64,000 nucleotides of DNA from Breviolum minutum Mf 1.05b.01 (Eukaryota; Sar; Dinophyceae; Suessiales; Symbiodiniaceae), in assembly GCA_000507305.1 (NCBI GenBank), contig DF241140.1, forward strand, positions 1 through 64,000, read 5' to 3'. The notes under the pieces are model-generated. The model saw only the letters and a list, made by a program, of their open reading frames with translations. It made no database searches and had not been told where the DNA came from. How positions within the stretch are numbered: position 1 is the stretch's first letter; each line of letters begins with the position of its first letter. Below, piece by piece: positions 1 through 9,402 of this stretch. Made by a program: the position numbers and the translations under genes.

Positions 1-37
1 TTGGTTGTTACACTGATATCTACGATCCACCTCCCAG

Positions 38-136
38 TCAGAGCAAGCAGCACGGACCTTGGCGTTGAGGGTGGCCTCTTACATCACAGATACCACGGCA
101 TCGGCCACAGTGGTGCAGGCCGTGGTGTTGGTGTTG
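38..136 (+). CDS. candidate internal exon, product unknown
   Basis: The frame is open and reads SEQAARTLALRVASYI followed by an Ala/Val-rich helical stretch. CCCAG at 33-37 would be the acceptor and a G|GC donor follows at 137. The opposite strand is also protein-like but carries an in-frame TAA, so plus is only weakly preferred. No family recognised. Confidence 0.28.
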
Positions 137-153
137 GCTGAGAATAGATCCAT

Positions 154-262
154 AATGTTACCCTCCAGCGAATTAACAGATCCCCCTGATAAGGCATATT
201 TGAAGATGATTTTCCTTTTCCCAAGGTGGGATATGTTAATCCCCTGGAGGGTACCTTAAAAA
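154..262. mobile_element. family R inverted-repeat element
   Basis: It is bounded by TACCCTCCAG and CTGGAGGGTA with AT-rich inner sequence. Related copies lie near 3600-3705 and 6455-6545. It is non-coding and MITE-like. The 290-660 stretch that follows holds nothing I can assign. Confidence 0.5.
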
Positions 263-668
263 TCAGCCATTTATGTAGGTAAATATACCAGTTACATGGA
301 TCCTATGGTTGATGGAAGAAATCCGGCGATCACCACCTGAAGTTCCGGAAATGTATAAATTCCTGGGATAAACTACCAACCTCAACTGGTTAGCAGGATT
401 TCTGAAGCATCAGCAGTATCTCTCATATGGATTCAGGGAATGGCAATTTCGAAGGGCGCCCCAAACCAAAATGGATCATTTCAACAAGTTCACATTTAAG
501 TTGACATTGATGGTGGTGGTGATTTTTTTTTGGGGGAAAATGTGACCAAATTACCTCAAATTTTGTCGAGTTTTGGTGTGAAAGATTTTGATGGAACTCC
601 TGTGCCCAATTCATACCTGAGTAGATTCGTTATTTGAGTCGTTTTCAGTATAGAAATCATGACATGCT

Positions 669-781
669 CTCCCTGAAACTAACAGCCACTTCGCTCCTGA
701 AAATAGGCCTTTTGCCCCAAAAGGAAAGGATCGTCTCCCAGCCATCAATTTTCAAGGACTATATCAGTTTCAGGGAGGAGG
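669..781. mobile_element. family C inverted-repeat element
   Basis: The left end is CTCCCTGAAACTAACAGCC and the right end is CAGTTTCAGGGAGGAGGG, with an internal CTGAAAATAGG and CATTTTCAGG-type arm. The same design recurs at 4217, 17680, 51320, 52945, 56998 and 61843. Confidence 0.65.
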
Positions 782-858
782 GTATAGAAATATGAATATA
801 CACTATCTACAGTACTATGCTGCTATGACTACTGCACTACCACTGCCTTATATTTCAG

Positions 859-1210
859 ATGTTCAGGATCATTCTAAAACTTGGCATGACTGGTTCCAAA
901 TCAAAGGATGCGACACTCTCAATGTGAGCCAGGAGAAAAAAAAACTCCTACTTTCCATTGAATCCTGGTTAGTTAACAGGGATCCTTAAAAAAAGTGGGC
1001 TATGAAAGAATCCCTTTATAACTGGGTAGTATTTCATCCCCAACAAATCCCCTAACCAACAAAACGGGGCCTTTTTTTCACATGTGAGTCCCGTAATCCC
1101 AGCCACTGCACTGGATCTCTTGATCTCTTTAGGAAGACATGTTTGTCGAAGTCGTAACAAGAATGAACCGAAAGGATCACTATAATAGGACCAACAAACC
1201 GGGGAATCAA
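859..1210 (+). CDS. two exons of an unknown gene around a family F element
   Basis: Exon 1 (859-967) follows a pyrimidine tract ending TTTCAG and reads DVQDHSKTWHDWFQIKGCDT then a Lys-rich helix; it ends where a reversed family F element begins (CTG|GTTAGTTAAC). Exon 2 (from 1133) follows GATCTCTTTAG and reads EDMFVEVVTRMNRKDHYN before TAA near 1208-1210. Both are hydrophilic and protein-like. The phase across the F element does not match with the GT donor at 968; a GA donor at 960 would keep it, so the exact junction is unsettled. No family recognised. Confidence 0.42.
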
Positions 1211-1463
1211 TAATTGCAAGTGTATGATAATGTATGGTCATTTGAGGGATTTCCCCTTAGTAGTGTTGAAAGCAAATCACACACACAATGGACCATATCA
1301 TGATTTTAGTATCAAGTTTGACCTTACAAATATTTGGCGAGTTTTTGAAATCTACAAGTCACATTGTACGTATATATATATATGGTAGATATGTTTGGTC
1401 ATTTGTAACAAGGGGTCCATATTCCAATGACTCCTCCTTGTCATATAATGATCCCGTTTTAAG

Positions 1464-1560
1464 GTGGTGGTTTCAAATATCTTTTATGTTCATCCCTACT
1501 TGGGGAAATTATCTAATTTGACGATCATATTTTTCAAATGGGTTGTTCAACCACCAACTA
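1464..1560. mobile_element. family K element (acceptor lost)
   Basis: It starts AAG|GTGGTGGTTTCAAA and ends in TTCAACCACCAAC. Unlike the copies at 62966 and 63263, the right end lacks the CAG acceptor, so this copy could not be spliced as they could. Confidence 0.6.
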
Positions 1561-1579
1561 AATGTGCAAGCAACCCTTG

Positions 1580-2012
1580 TGATGACAGGTGAGCAGTGAC
1601 CAAACGACCCCTGGTTATGAATGCTGTATATGGGGGATTGTATATACTACATGCTATCCTGTTTTATGTTATACGGATTTGTGCAAAGGCCAATATATTA
1701 TATCATGATTATATTATATAAGGATACGTATGAACCAACCACTCATAACGGTTTTGAAGGTTGCACATATGTTGTACGTCTATTTGGTCATTTAAAACAA
1801 TAGATTTCCAAATTTAAGTGACACATGTTCATAGAGAAAGACCCTTTTGACTATACAGTCTTATGTATAACGATTCACTTTGACACGTGTCGCAACCGAC
1901 CGGTTGCCGCAAAAACCGACTTGAGCAGTGAAAGAAGGGCCCCTAGTTCTTTAGGGTACATAGTGGATGAAATACTACGCAGTTAAATGGAGATTATTTC
2001 ATAAACCATTCT
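1580..2012. repeat. family F fragments, no gene seen
   Basis: Several partial F-like segments are present (GAGCAGTGAAAGAAGGGCCCC, GGGGATTATATACTAC, CCATTCTTACCC types) in AT-rich DNA. No convincing exon is visible. Confidence 0.4.
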
Positions 2013-2017
2013 TACCC

Positions 2018-2113
2018 ATAGGATCCATGGGGCTGGTATTCTTCACCTACACTTACCATAAAAGTCAACCATTCATGTAGGTAAATATACCATAGATCGA
2101 TCCCATGGGTAAG
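2018..2113. mobile_element. family D inverted-repeat element
   Basis: The arms are CCCATAGGATCCATGG and CCATAGATCGATCCCATGGG around TTCACCTACACTTACC and its complement. It is directly followed by the exon starting at 2114. Confidence 0.6.
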
Positions 2114-2638
2114 GATGCCTCTTTAACCAACGAGTATTCCATGGAATTCGTATCCGGCCGGGTTGACAATTCGTTGACGACAGGTGTGTTGGTCCCTGAG
2201 TCGTTTGCAACTCTACCTTCCCAGATTGTTGGAACAGTTGACCAGCTGCAAAGAACTTCGTGCTCAGGATGTTTTTTTATTTCTTGGGGGGGGGGGAGGT
2301 GATTCGCAGAAAGACTTTGGTGTTTTTTAGTTGAAGATTTACTTGATATATGTACCCCCTTCACATGCCATGTTCAATTGACCTTTCCAGTATTAATGTA
2401 TCATTTTGGATCTTATCCGACTTTACATGTTTGGCTCAAGTACTGCGTACAAAGGTTTGTTCGCTTGCGCTGCATCTTGAGCATTCTTGTGTTGAAATCC
2501 TATTTGGGTCAGCTGAGGGCCCAAATATTTTTTTTTTTTATGGCCAAGATGAATTTCATATGTTTATGGCCAAGATGGAAAGAATTTCGGGCTCAGGAGT
2601 TTGTGTGGGGGAAGGTGATTCGGGAAATGTCATTATGA
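2114..2638 (+). CDS. 3' end of an unknown gene, two exons
   Basis: Exon 1 (2114-2267) reads DASLTNEYSMEFVSGRVDNS and onward to VDQLQRTSCS. Exon 2 (2391-2638) starts after TGACCTTTCCAG and reads LMYHFGSYPTLHVWLKYCVQ, continuing basic and hydrophobic to KVIREMSL and TGA. The join uses a GA donor (CTCAG|GATG, 2268) and an AG acceptor (2390) and keeps the frame. The last part of each exon shares a related stretch (AAAGAACTTCGTGCTCAGG against AAAGAATTTCGGGCTCAGG), suggesting an internal duplication. No family recognised. Confidence 0.45.
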
Positions 2639-3048
2639 CCTAATGTGACCCCATTTGATACCCCACTTTTCCGATAAACCGCCAGATTTCTGAAATATAT
2701 TCAGGGGATATAGTTGGATGTATACCCCTACCAATGTACCCCTGTGGGAAATCCTTATGTAAGCTCTTTATTGCGGGTGTTTATGCGTTATAAATGATAC
2801 ATGTTCTAATCCCCAAGAAATCCCTAGAGAACGCAAGAAATACCATGGGTACACTGCCAGGGGTACACCCAATTGTCCCTTGATACTTCTATGAGTCCCA
2901 TGAATCCCATCGACAGCTGCGGCAGGACATGGCTTTGGCCGCTTGGGCGTTGGCTTTTTGGCATTTTGTGGGTCGCTTGGTGGTCTCATATGCGCTGAAT
3001 GTATGTAATATTTACCCACACTTGGCGTGAATTTATGGTACATGTAAG

Positions 3049-3366
3049 CAAATCTTCCATACGACATTCCGTGTTGATCCCCGCCGCGAGTGTTTCCACC
3101 CGTTTCCGTTGTCTCATCTTTGCATCGGGTGTGGCAGAACCGTTTCTGCCGGGCGCAAAACTGTTATTGAGTCTAATAAAGTTTTCCAACATACCCCTGG
3201 ATACCCTTGGAACATACCCCCGACCCGAATCACCAACACTATTATGCTTGGTGGTGATCAGATGTCTCGAGGTGACCGTTGCATCTTGACGGAAATGAAT
3301 CCGGAAGAGCTCGGAGACTTTGGAGCACAAGATTTAGCGAATGTGGCCTGGGTGTCTTGGATCTAA
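3049..3366 (+). CDS. possible RAP/OPR-type repeat exon
   Basis: One frame stays open from the AG at 3047-3048 to TAA. It begins IFHTTFRVDPRRECFHPFP, has a CIGC pair, and ends MNPEELGDFGAQDLANVAWV. That last segment resembles the F-x-x-Q-x-(I/L)-A-N-T-A-W-A motif of octotricopeptide/RAP-type organelle RNA-binding proteins, which are numerous in dinoflagellates. Only one repeat is visible. A short family D copy (2995-3050) abuts the start. The opposite strand is also open but less protein-like. The function is an inference from one motif. Confidence 0.4.
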   Translation, partial: QIFHTTFRVDPRRECFHPFPLSHLCIGCGRTVSAGRKTVIESNKVFQHTPGYPWNIPPTRITNTIMLGGDQMSRGDRCILTEMNPEELGDFGAQDLANVAWVSWI

Positions 3367-3599
3367 GGTTGTGAAACAACACACCGAACTGGAACACACA
3401 CCCCTGGACAACCTTTAGCAACATGGCGGAAAAGGGAATCCTTTCATAGTTGGATAGAGGGATTGCATGGGGAGTGGTCCAGGGAAAAGTTTGGAATTTG
3501 TTGGGAGAGTACCCGACCAACATATACCAACATTTCTAAATTCAGGTATAGATATAACGAATGATAGATAATTAATGGTTGTATAGAGCAATTTGGGGT

Positions 3600-3705
3600 A
3601 CCCTCCAGGAAACTATAACATATCCCACCAAACAGGAAGTTCGGAAAATCATCGACTCAAACATGCCTTATCAGGCGGATATGTTAGTTCCCTGGAGGGT
3701 TATAT
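3600..3705. mobile_element. family R inverted-repeat element
   Basis: It is bounded by ACCCTCCAGGAAACTATAAC and GTTAGTTCCCTGGAGGGTTA. The 3370-3600 stretch before it holds nothing I can assign. Confidence 0.6.
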
Positions 3706-3762
3706 TTGGGAACCACTGCTAAGGGTACCCAAATTTTCCATTTGGACACCTATAGATCCAGA

Positions 3763-3826
3763 TCCCATGGGTTGCGGTGCGGATTCCGGGAGTGCTTTGA
3801 GTTGGGGAATTTTCACCGTACCGGGG
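3763..3826 (+). CDS. weak candidate exon
   Basis: It reads GCGADSGSALSWGIFTVPG and stops at a good donor (GGGG|GTAAGC). The upstream acceptor is uncertain. It is followed by a family D element at 3878-3967. Confidence 0.22.
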
Positions 3827-3877
3827 GTAAGCCAACGTCAATGTGGCGGGTCGAATCCCACCATAATAGCCATACCA

Positions 3878-3967
3878 TCCGTGGGTTGATGGTATATTTA
3901 ACTATACATGAATTGTTGGTTTTATTAATGGTAAATGTAGGTAGATATATCATACATGGATGGTAGA
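3878..3967. mobile_element. family D inverted-repeat element
   Basis: It carries ATACCATCCGTGGG and CATACATGGATGGTA arms around TATATTTAACTATAC and its counterpart. Family M-like sequence (TGGGTTCCAGGTACATATA) follows at 4030-4115. Confidence 0.5.
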
Positions 3968-4216
3968 CCTCTTTGTGAGGGGGTTCAGCGGCACCATTTT
4001 TTATGTTGTAAATCTTCCAAAAATATGGGTCCACATTTGGGTTCCAGGTACATATATCGCATTCAATACACAGAATTCCAAAGGGTATTATATACTAACC
4101 TGGAACTCTAACCAGTTTATTTTCATGGATGTTTGGTGAAACAACTATTTCCTATGTAAAGATTTGGTTCATCACCCAAGTGAAAGCCAACCATCTATAA
4201 TTTATAAATTTACCCT

Positions 4217-4307
4217 CCTTGAAACTAACATGTCCCCTGAAAATGAGCTACTCCAAAGGGAAACGAGTATTCCAACCATCCATTTTCAGGGGCTATGTTA
4301 CTTTCAG
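4217..4307. mobile_element. family C inverted-repeat element
   Basis: It runs from CCTCCTTGAAACTAACATG to GTTACTTTCAG, with the inner CTGAAAATGAG / CATTTTCAGGGGC pair. The terminal TTTCAG is followed directly by an open exon, as at 51095. Confidence 0.65.
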
Positions 4308-4431
4308 GGAGGGTTCTGAATGAACTGCCATCAGGTTCAAGGAATGGACATACACCTCCCCAAGCTGTCTTAAAAAATCCTCTATTTGAGGGTTTAAGTC
4401 CTCCACCCTGTTGGGTGAAAATAATTCTCCA
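4308..4431 (+). CDS. candidate exon after a family C element
   Basis: Starting right after TTTCAG, the frame reads RVLNELPSGSRNGHTPPQAV then LKNPLFEGLSPPPCWVKI and reaches CTCCA|GTTGGGG. It is Pro-rich and of unknown function. The use of the element's own CAG as acceptor is the same arrangement as at 51095-51096. 4440-4840 holds no exon I can support. Confidence 0.42.
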
Positions 4432-4844
4432 GTTGGGGCCCCTGGTTTTTTGTTGCTGAATTTTTGAAGATTGACATACTATGCAGTTTAATTAGGGATT
4501 TGTTCACAACCCATTAAATCAGGAGTCCCTATGCACCTGAACCAAACAAAATGTTCATAGTTCATGTCATAAGCTTAGGAGGGTTTCAAGATTGCTCATC
4601 TTGAGTTCCGGATTTTTTGGGCACATAAATCACAAAAAAGAATCCACACTCTAAAGTCTTCCATGTCAGTGACCCTCCACCAGCCACTAAAGTGGATGGT
4701 GGTGGTGTTTCATGGTCTACACTTAATAGGGCCGATCCATTTAGAACCGTGGGTTTTTGGGGGGATCGCTATGAAACCTGAGACAAACATATCTAACTTG
4801 GCTAGTTGTTTACGATCCGCTGCTTCCAAAAACCTTCCACCCAC

Positions 4845-4940
4845 GTGAGGTGATCGGTGTCATGACGGGGGGACCCACAAGAAAACATACCTAATCCAAA
4901 CACCAAACTCACCTCGGGAGGTATGACTGGAAAACTAGGG
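4845..4940. mobile_element. family E element
   Basis: It carries GAGGTGATCGG, CCACAAGAAAACATACC and CTCGGGAGGTATGACTGGAA, matching the copies near 47520, 49035, 56855, 57331 and 59355. Confidence 0.55.
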
Positions 4941-5109
4941 ATAGTCTGTTTACATATATTTACCTATACTTTTAGTTGACTTTTCAACACACTTTCAACC
5001 ACAATTTCGAAAAAAAAAAACATTGAAACTGTTCAAAACAATTTGACTTCCAAACTCTTGGACTACGGAAACCCACACAACCCCTTCAACGAACAGAAGC
5101 GCTACGGAT

Positions 5110-5355
5110 GGATGTCCCGGGACATCCGGGTTTGTTAGGATCTTTAATGGTTAGGATCAATGGATTATTTCCCCTACATATTGGGTTTAGAACCCATTTA
5201 CTAACCCCTAAGAATCCAGGGCCCCATTCCTATAATTGGATTTTTTTCGGGTTCCAATCCCATCCTCAAAGATTGTAGGTGTAATACTTAGGAGATACAA
5301 ACGAATTCTTAGGGTAACCATTGATCCATCCACTTCCTTCCCCGGGACATCCAAG
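5110..5355. mobile_element. family B inverted-repeat element(s)
   Basis: ATGTCCCGGGACATCC at 5112 and CCCCGGGACATCCAAG at 5340-5355 enclose TTAGGATCAATGG-type arms. The right end ...CATCCAAG sits exactly at the start of the next exon. Confidence 0.6.
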
Positions 5356-5470
5356 CAGCAGCTGTTCGGCATTGCCTTGTCTCCGAGGCCGTGGCCATGC
5401 AAGCAGTACTTGTGGAGCCTTTGATGCGAAAGTTGGCCTTGGAAGCACAAAGGTGGGGCCGGCAGGGCTA
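5356..5470 (+). CDS. exon wedged between B and G elements
   Basis: The frame reads AAAVRHCLVSEAVAMQAVLV then EPLMRKLALEAQRWGRQGYF, an amphipathic Ala/Leu-rich helix. It begins directly after the B terminal CATCCAAG and ends at TACTTC|GAGGATGGG, the left end of a family G element (GA donor). The same TACTTC|GAGG boundary is used at 57873. No family recognised. Confidence 0.5.
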
Positions 5471-5636
5471 CTTCGAGGATGGGCTCCCAGTGGATGTTTC
5501 AGTGGTTAGGATTCACCCATATTTATAAGCCATAAAACCGCAATGAATGGAAGGGGAACAACCCAATCCTTGGGGGACTTACTAACCATAGTTGTTAACC
5601 ACTTACTAACTGGGATGATCCTCCAAGTGCCAGATC
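5471..5636. mobile_element. family G inverted-repeat element
   Basis: GAGGATGGGCTCCCAGTGG ... ACTGGGATGATCCTCCAAG, with GTTAGGATTCACCC and GGTTGTTAACC inner arms. Confidence 0.6.
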
Positions 5637-5781
5637 GTTACGGGCCCCGAACATGAATAGCCTTAAATCCCCAGGTGCTTTTCATGGGATGAACGGAATA
5701 TTTACCTACAATTTGGGTTTTAAATTTGAGCCATGGGTGCTTGGATGACGGAATATGACTGAACCTTCCAATTTCCTGTAG

Positions 5782-5935
5782 GATAAGGGTGATTTTTGCG
5801 AGAATTTCAGAGAAATGAAAGTTGAATACCATATACCTGGCAATTGTGCTGGTGAGCTTTTTGGGGATGCTTAAGGAAGTCATTCGCAAAGGATTTAAAG
5901 TGACCTCTAATTTGGCAGATAAAAAGATACTTTGA
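5782..5935 (+). CDS. candidate terminal exon
   Basis: A clean acceptor (CCAATTTCCTGTAG, 5781) precedes DKGDFCENFREMKVEYHIPG and a TAA at 5872. From about 5840 a second frame reads IYLAIVLVSFLGMLKEVIRK then GFKVTSNLADKKIL before TGA at 5933. One may be the true end, or the gene has a small frameshift. Function unknown. The minus-strand frame here looks less like protein. Confidence 0.42.
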
Positions 5936-6017
5936 ATCACGAATCACCTAGCATGAGATGATTCCCAATTTGACTCCAGCTTAAATTATTATGTCGTTTT
6001 CAATTTGTTTTCACATA

Positions 6018-6125
6018 TATATACCTGGAACCCAAATGACCCTTGTTTTGATTGGAAAGGGCCTTGTTTTGGAGGGTTGAAGCCCAAAAATAGAGGACAA
6101 ATAGGTTCCAGGTATATATTATGAG
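6018..6125. mobile_element. family M inverted-repeat element
   Basis: ATATATACCTGGAACCCAAA and AATAGGTTCCAGGTATATAT flank CCTTGTTTTGGAGGG. Related copies are at 4030-4115 and 57575-57690. 6125-6455 holds one weak reading (MSSMEPQHLCDLVTF, 6252-6299). Confidence 0.6.
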
Positions 6126-6454
6126 AAGACCTACTAACTACTATCATTATTATACATCATAATCATATTAGATGGCCATTTTTGGGGTTATTATTTTTTT
6201 GTTGGGAGGGGTCGGCAGTTTTGTGTCGCGGCGGGCAGGAAGATGTCATCCATGGAGCCACAACATTTGTGTGACTTGGTGACCTTTTAGGAAAATCGCG
6301 TTAGGCGTTCAATAGCCGGGCCAAAAATTAAGGAAAACCCAATGGTTTTCATAAGCCCTGATCATAAGGCTAGCTATTTCTGGGAGGGGGCTTAAAACGG
6401 GGGGGGGGTGGGTGGTTGGTTGATTAGCCATGTTTTTCTTGGGGGAAAATGCAC

Positions 6455-6545
6455 CCTCCAAGAAAGGATCACATATCCCACCAAACGGCAAAAGGAACAT
6501 CATCAACTCAAACATACCTTGGGTGGGGGATACGTTATTTCCGAG
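6455..6545. mobile_element. family R element
   Basis: CACCCTCCAAGAAAGGATC to ACGTTATTTCCGAGGGTA, with the inner CATCAACTCAAACATACC shared with the 3600 copy. Confidence 0.5.
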
Positions 6546-6784
6546 GGTAAATTGATTGAATATTGATTGAGGGATTGTATATCAACCACTTCGATCCCTT
6601 AATAGGGCCTGATTAAGGCTGGCTATTTTTGTGGGGGAGGGTGGCATTGCGGGGCACCCTTAGATCATCACAAGACTGAGTACACTGAAAGGGATCACTA
6701 AATTACCTTTATTGGTGGGATCAAAGAGTGCAAATCTATGCTCGTTTTGGGAGATCTTTTGTCCTTCATACCGAACCCTTGTAT

Positions 6785-6998
6785 TGGAGGTTGTAGGAGG
6801 GATACCCACAAATTATGATTTTCTATCCGGAGATTATTTGAGTCATAGGTTTTGGGTGAGGAAAATTTCGACCGTAAGTTTCGAAACATATATTCACCGT
6901 ATTGCATGCCGAGTTAAAAGTGAAGAGTCAAACCAGATATCCGGAAATCATTTTCTACCCTTAAGCACTGCTGAAACCTCAAAAAGGCCTGGCGTCAT
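6785..6998 (+). CDS. candidate exon(s), unknown product
   Basis: One open frame reads VVGGIPTNYDFLSGDYLSHR then FWVRKISTVSFETYIHRIAC and RVKSEESNQISGNHFLPL. It lies just before a family D element (7000-7092). Boundaries are uncertain. Confidence 0.33.
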
Positions 6999-6999
6999 T

Positions 7000-7092
7000 T
7001 CCCATACCATCCATGTATGGTATATTTACCTACATGTGTTTGATTTTTATGGTAAATGTAGGCAAATATACCTTACATGGATGCTATGGGTT
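7000..7092. mobile_element. family D inverted-repeat element
   Basis: CCATACCATCCATGTATGG ... CCTTACATGGATGCTATGGG around TATATTTACCTACATG and its complement. Confidence 0.65.
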
Positions 7093-7247
7093 TTGAGGAC
7101 CCCCAAACAATAGACCACTGCCTAATGCAGATAGCTTCTAACATTTCTAACTCAGCCCTTTCTTATAGAGGGTCCCATCGCTGATTGTGAACGGGTGAAC
7201 TCAGTTGGATTGTTTTTTGAAATATCCGGACCTTTTTCTTTTCCCAG

Positions 7248-7391
7248 AAGTGGGGTCAAAACTCAGAAGCAGCGGGCCACAAACTGGCCATTGTTTCTCG
7301 ATGTTCTTCTGCAAGTCTACTAAGTACACCCAGGTTGTGTTTCTTTTCAAGAAAAGGGAAGCAAAACCAGTCTCAGATGAGAATATCCTGG
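7248..7391 (+). CDS. candidate exon, unknown product
   Basis: It follows a strong acceptor (CCTTTTTCTTTTCCCAG). One frame reads VGSKLRSSGPQTGHCFSMFF then CKSTKYTQVVFLFKKREAKP and ends at ATCCTG|GTACAA. A second frame is open for the first 80 bases, so the frame is not certain. Confidence 0.35.
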
Positions 7392-7442
7392 TACAAAAAA
7401 TTAAGATACAATCACCAATCACCAATCATAAACCGGTCGGTA

Positions 7443-7512
7443 TCTCGCTTGTGACTCTCGTTTTGTCTCGCTTGTGACTCTCGTTTTGTCTCGCTTGTGC
7501 CTCCAGTTTTGG
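7443..7512. repeat. 23-bp tandem repeat, about three copies
   Basis: The unit TCTCGCTTGTGACTCTCGTTTTG occurs at 7443 and 7466 and in a diverged third copy at 7489. Confidence 0.8.
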
Positions 7513-7559
7513 TGATGTGTGACATGCTTGATGATCATTGTTACAAGGCTTTTATTGCC

Positions 7560-8056
7560 CAGTCCGTAGCACTTTGAACACGGGTTACATTACAGGTGTG
7601 GACATGTGTAAAGTATGTACTGAAGCAGTCCAGTCCGTAGCACTTTGAACACGGGTTACATTACAGGTGTGGACATGTGTAAAGTATGTACTGAAGCAGT
7701 CCAGTCCGTAGCACTTTGAACACGGGTTACATTACAGGTGTGGACATGTGTAAAGTATGTACTGAAGCAGTCCAGTCCGTAGCACTTTGAACACGGGTTA
7801 CATTACAGGTGTGGACATGTGTAAAGTATGTACTGAAGCAGTCCAGTCCGTAGCACTTTGAACACGGGTTACATTACAGGTGTGGACATGTGTAAAGTAT
7901 GTACTGAAGCAGTCCAGTCCGTAGCACTTTGAACACGGGTTACATTACAGGTGTGGACATGTGTAAAGTATGTACTGAAGCAGTCCAGTCCGTAGCACTT
8001 TGAACACGGGTTACATTACAGGTGTGGACATGTGTAAAGTATGTACTGAAGCAGTC
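7560..8056. repeat. 71-bp satellite, seven near-identical copies
   Basis: The unit begins CAGTCCGTAGCACTTTGAAC and recurs at 7560, 7631, 7702, 7773, 7844, 7915 and 7986 with no difference that I see. The array ends at a lone N (8058), so its true length is probably greater. There are no spacers. Confidence 0.9.
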
Positions 8057-8144
8057 CNGAGCCCCGCCTCATAAACCCTTGGTTTCAAGCGAGCTTGAGG
8101 TAATCTGATTTGGGCTTTCGCAAGCATCTCTTGGAGCACCCAAA

Positions 8145-8798
8145 GTGATGGAAATCACCTCATGCTACAGCTCTCCAAAGAGGTTAAACAGAGGAGTGCG
8201 ACAGTGCTGGTTGGCAATGTATGGGTTGAGTGTCCGGTTCTATGTCGAATTGAGAACTTGGGGAGTTGTTAAGAACCAGGTATCAGCTTCTTTTCAACAA
8301 GAACAAGTCAGAATTTTTTATATATGGGCCTTCTTCACGATTTATTTTATTTTACCCTTTTTTTGTTTGGAGGAAGATTCCGCACTTTACTAAAATACTT
8401 TCCAATTAGGTTTTTTCTTAATGTATTCTACCAAGTATCATATTTGTGTTTTTGTTATATTCTAACAGGAAGGCCGACGGTGTTCTGAGTTCCTCCCAGT
8501 CGCGGAAATGGATGAGATTTTGAGCTTCGTCAGCACTGGATTTCCAGGCATCACCATTGGCTCCTGCATCGGTCATGTGTTGGGAATCTAAGGGTACCCC
8601 CCCCAATGCAACCCCCCCCAAGAAATAAGGCCTTATTAAGAGACTATTAACCATTGATTTCCCTTAATAAGGCCTTATTAGGGCCTTATTTCTTGGGGGG
8701 GGTTGGCATTGGGGGGGGTACCCTTAGATTCCCATGATGTTGGCCATACATTGGTCATGTCATTTAGATGTGTTGCTTTTTTGTTCCACTTTCCTTGA
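8145..8798 (+). CDS. three-exon gene, unknown product (about 106 codons seen)
   Basis: Exon 1 (8145-8279) opens with ATG, reads MEITSCYSSPKRLNRGVRQC onward and ends AACCAG|GTATCAG. Exon 2 (8469-8583) starts after TTCTAACAG and reads EGRRCSEFLPVAEMDEILSF then VSTGFPGITIGSCIGHVL. Exon 3 (8728-8798) reads SHDVGHTLVMSFRCVAFLFH then FP and TGA. All junctions keep phase. The second intron (8584-8727) is exactly a family I2 inverted repeat with a GA donor and an AG acceptor. The product is small, Cys-rich and unrecognised. A second frame in exon 1 (SKEVKQRSATVLVGNVW) was set aside because it does not reach the good donor in phase. Confidence 0.6.
8584..8727. mobile_element. family I2 inverted repeat acting as an intron
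   Basis: The arms GGAATCTAAGGGTACC and GGTACCCTTAGATTCC are near-perfect, with runs of C/G and AAGGCCTTATTA inside. Read as an intron it begins G|GA and ends CTTAG|. A related copy ends near 32920. Confidence 0.65.
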
Positions 8799-8997
8799 CT
8801 GACTCAGCCAATGGATGACCTTTGAACTTTTGGGGATTACATATTAGGAAAAGAAAAGCTTGAACTGTTATTTCACGATCCTTTGGCTGAGTAAGTTCAA
8901 GTAAACAAAATATCCTTTAAGAAAACATCCCCCGCACAAAAAAAAACAACAACACGTTAAGAACACATATTAAAGTGTTGATGCCCTTGGCCGCCAA

Positions 8998-8998
<1 letters not shown>

Positions 8999-9038
<40 letters not shown>

Positions 9039-9072
9039 CCATCATCACCATCATCATCATCATCATCATCAT
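8999..9072. repeat. (CAT)n microsatellite
   Basis: About 24 nearly pure CAT units with two CAC interruptions. Confidence 0.95.
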
Positions 9073-9093
9073 CGTGAAATTCCCACATACCAG

Positions 9094-9210
9094 GTGATTC
9101 AATTTGTGACCTTTTATTATCTCCCTATCGTTGGAAAATCGCAATGTTCCAACAATTTTGGGAGAAATTTCAACCTTGTAAAAAAAGGTCACGGAAATTT
9201 ACGCTGCCAG
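9094..9210 (+). mobile_element. family A introner-like element
   Basis: ACCAG|GTGATTCAATTTGTGACC to CGCTGCCAG|GTAATC. It carries its own donor and acceptor. The flanking sequence is microsatellite, so no spliced product can be judged. Confidence 0.55.
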
Positions 9211-9314
9211 GTAATCATTTGTTTGTTTCCCATTGTGCTCCACGGGACTCGAATTTGTACCACTACATGGTGTTTTTGAATTTCAGCCACACGTGGGAAA
9301 ATATTCTATACCCC

Positions 9315-9402
9315 ATAGGATCCATGTATGGTATATTTAGCTACATTTACCACAAAAATCAACCAAATGTAGGTGAATATACCATACCTGGATCCAATGG
9401 GT
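9315..9402. mobile_element. family D inverted-repeat element
   Basis: CCATAGGATCCATGTATGG and CCATACCTGGATCCAATGGG around TATATTTAGCTACATTTACC. Another D copy lies at 9508-9570 and a family J copy at 9592-9752 (GGTGTTTCCGAAAATAGGGG / CCCCTATTTTTGGAAGCACC). Confidence 0.7.

Noticed and set aside
7560..8056. Regularly spaced direct repeats resembling a CRISPR array
   Set aside because: The 71-bp units are head to tail with no unique spacers, and the genome is eukaryotic; it is a satellite.
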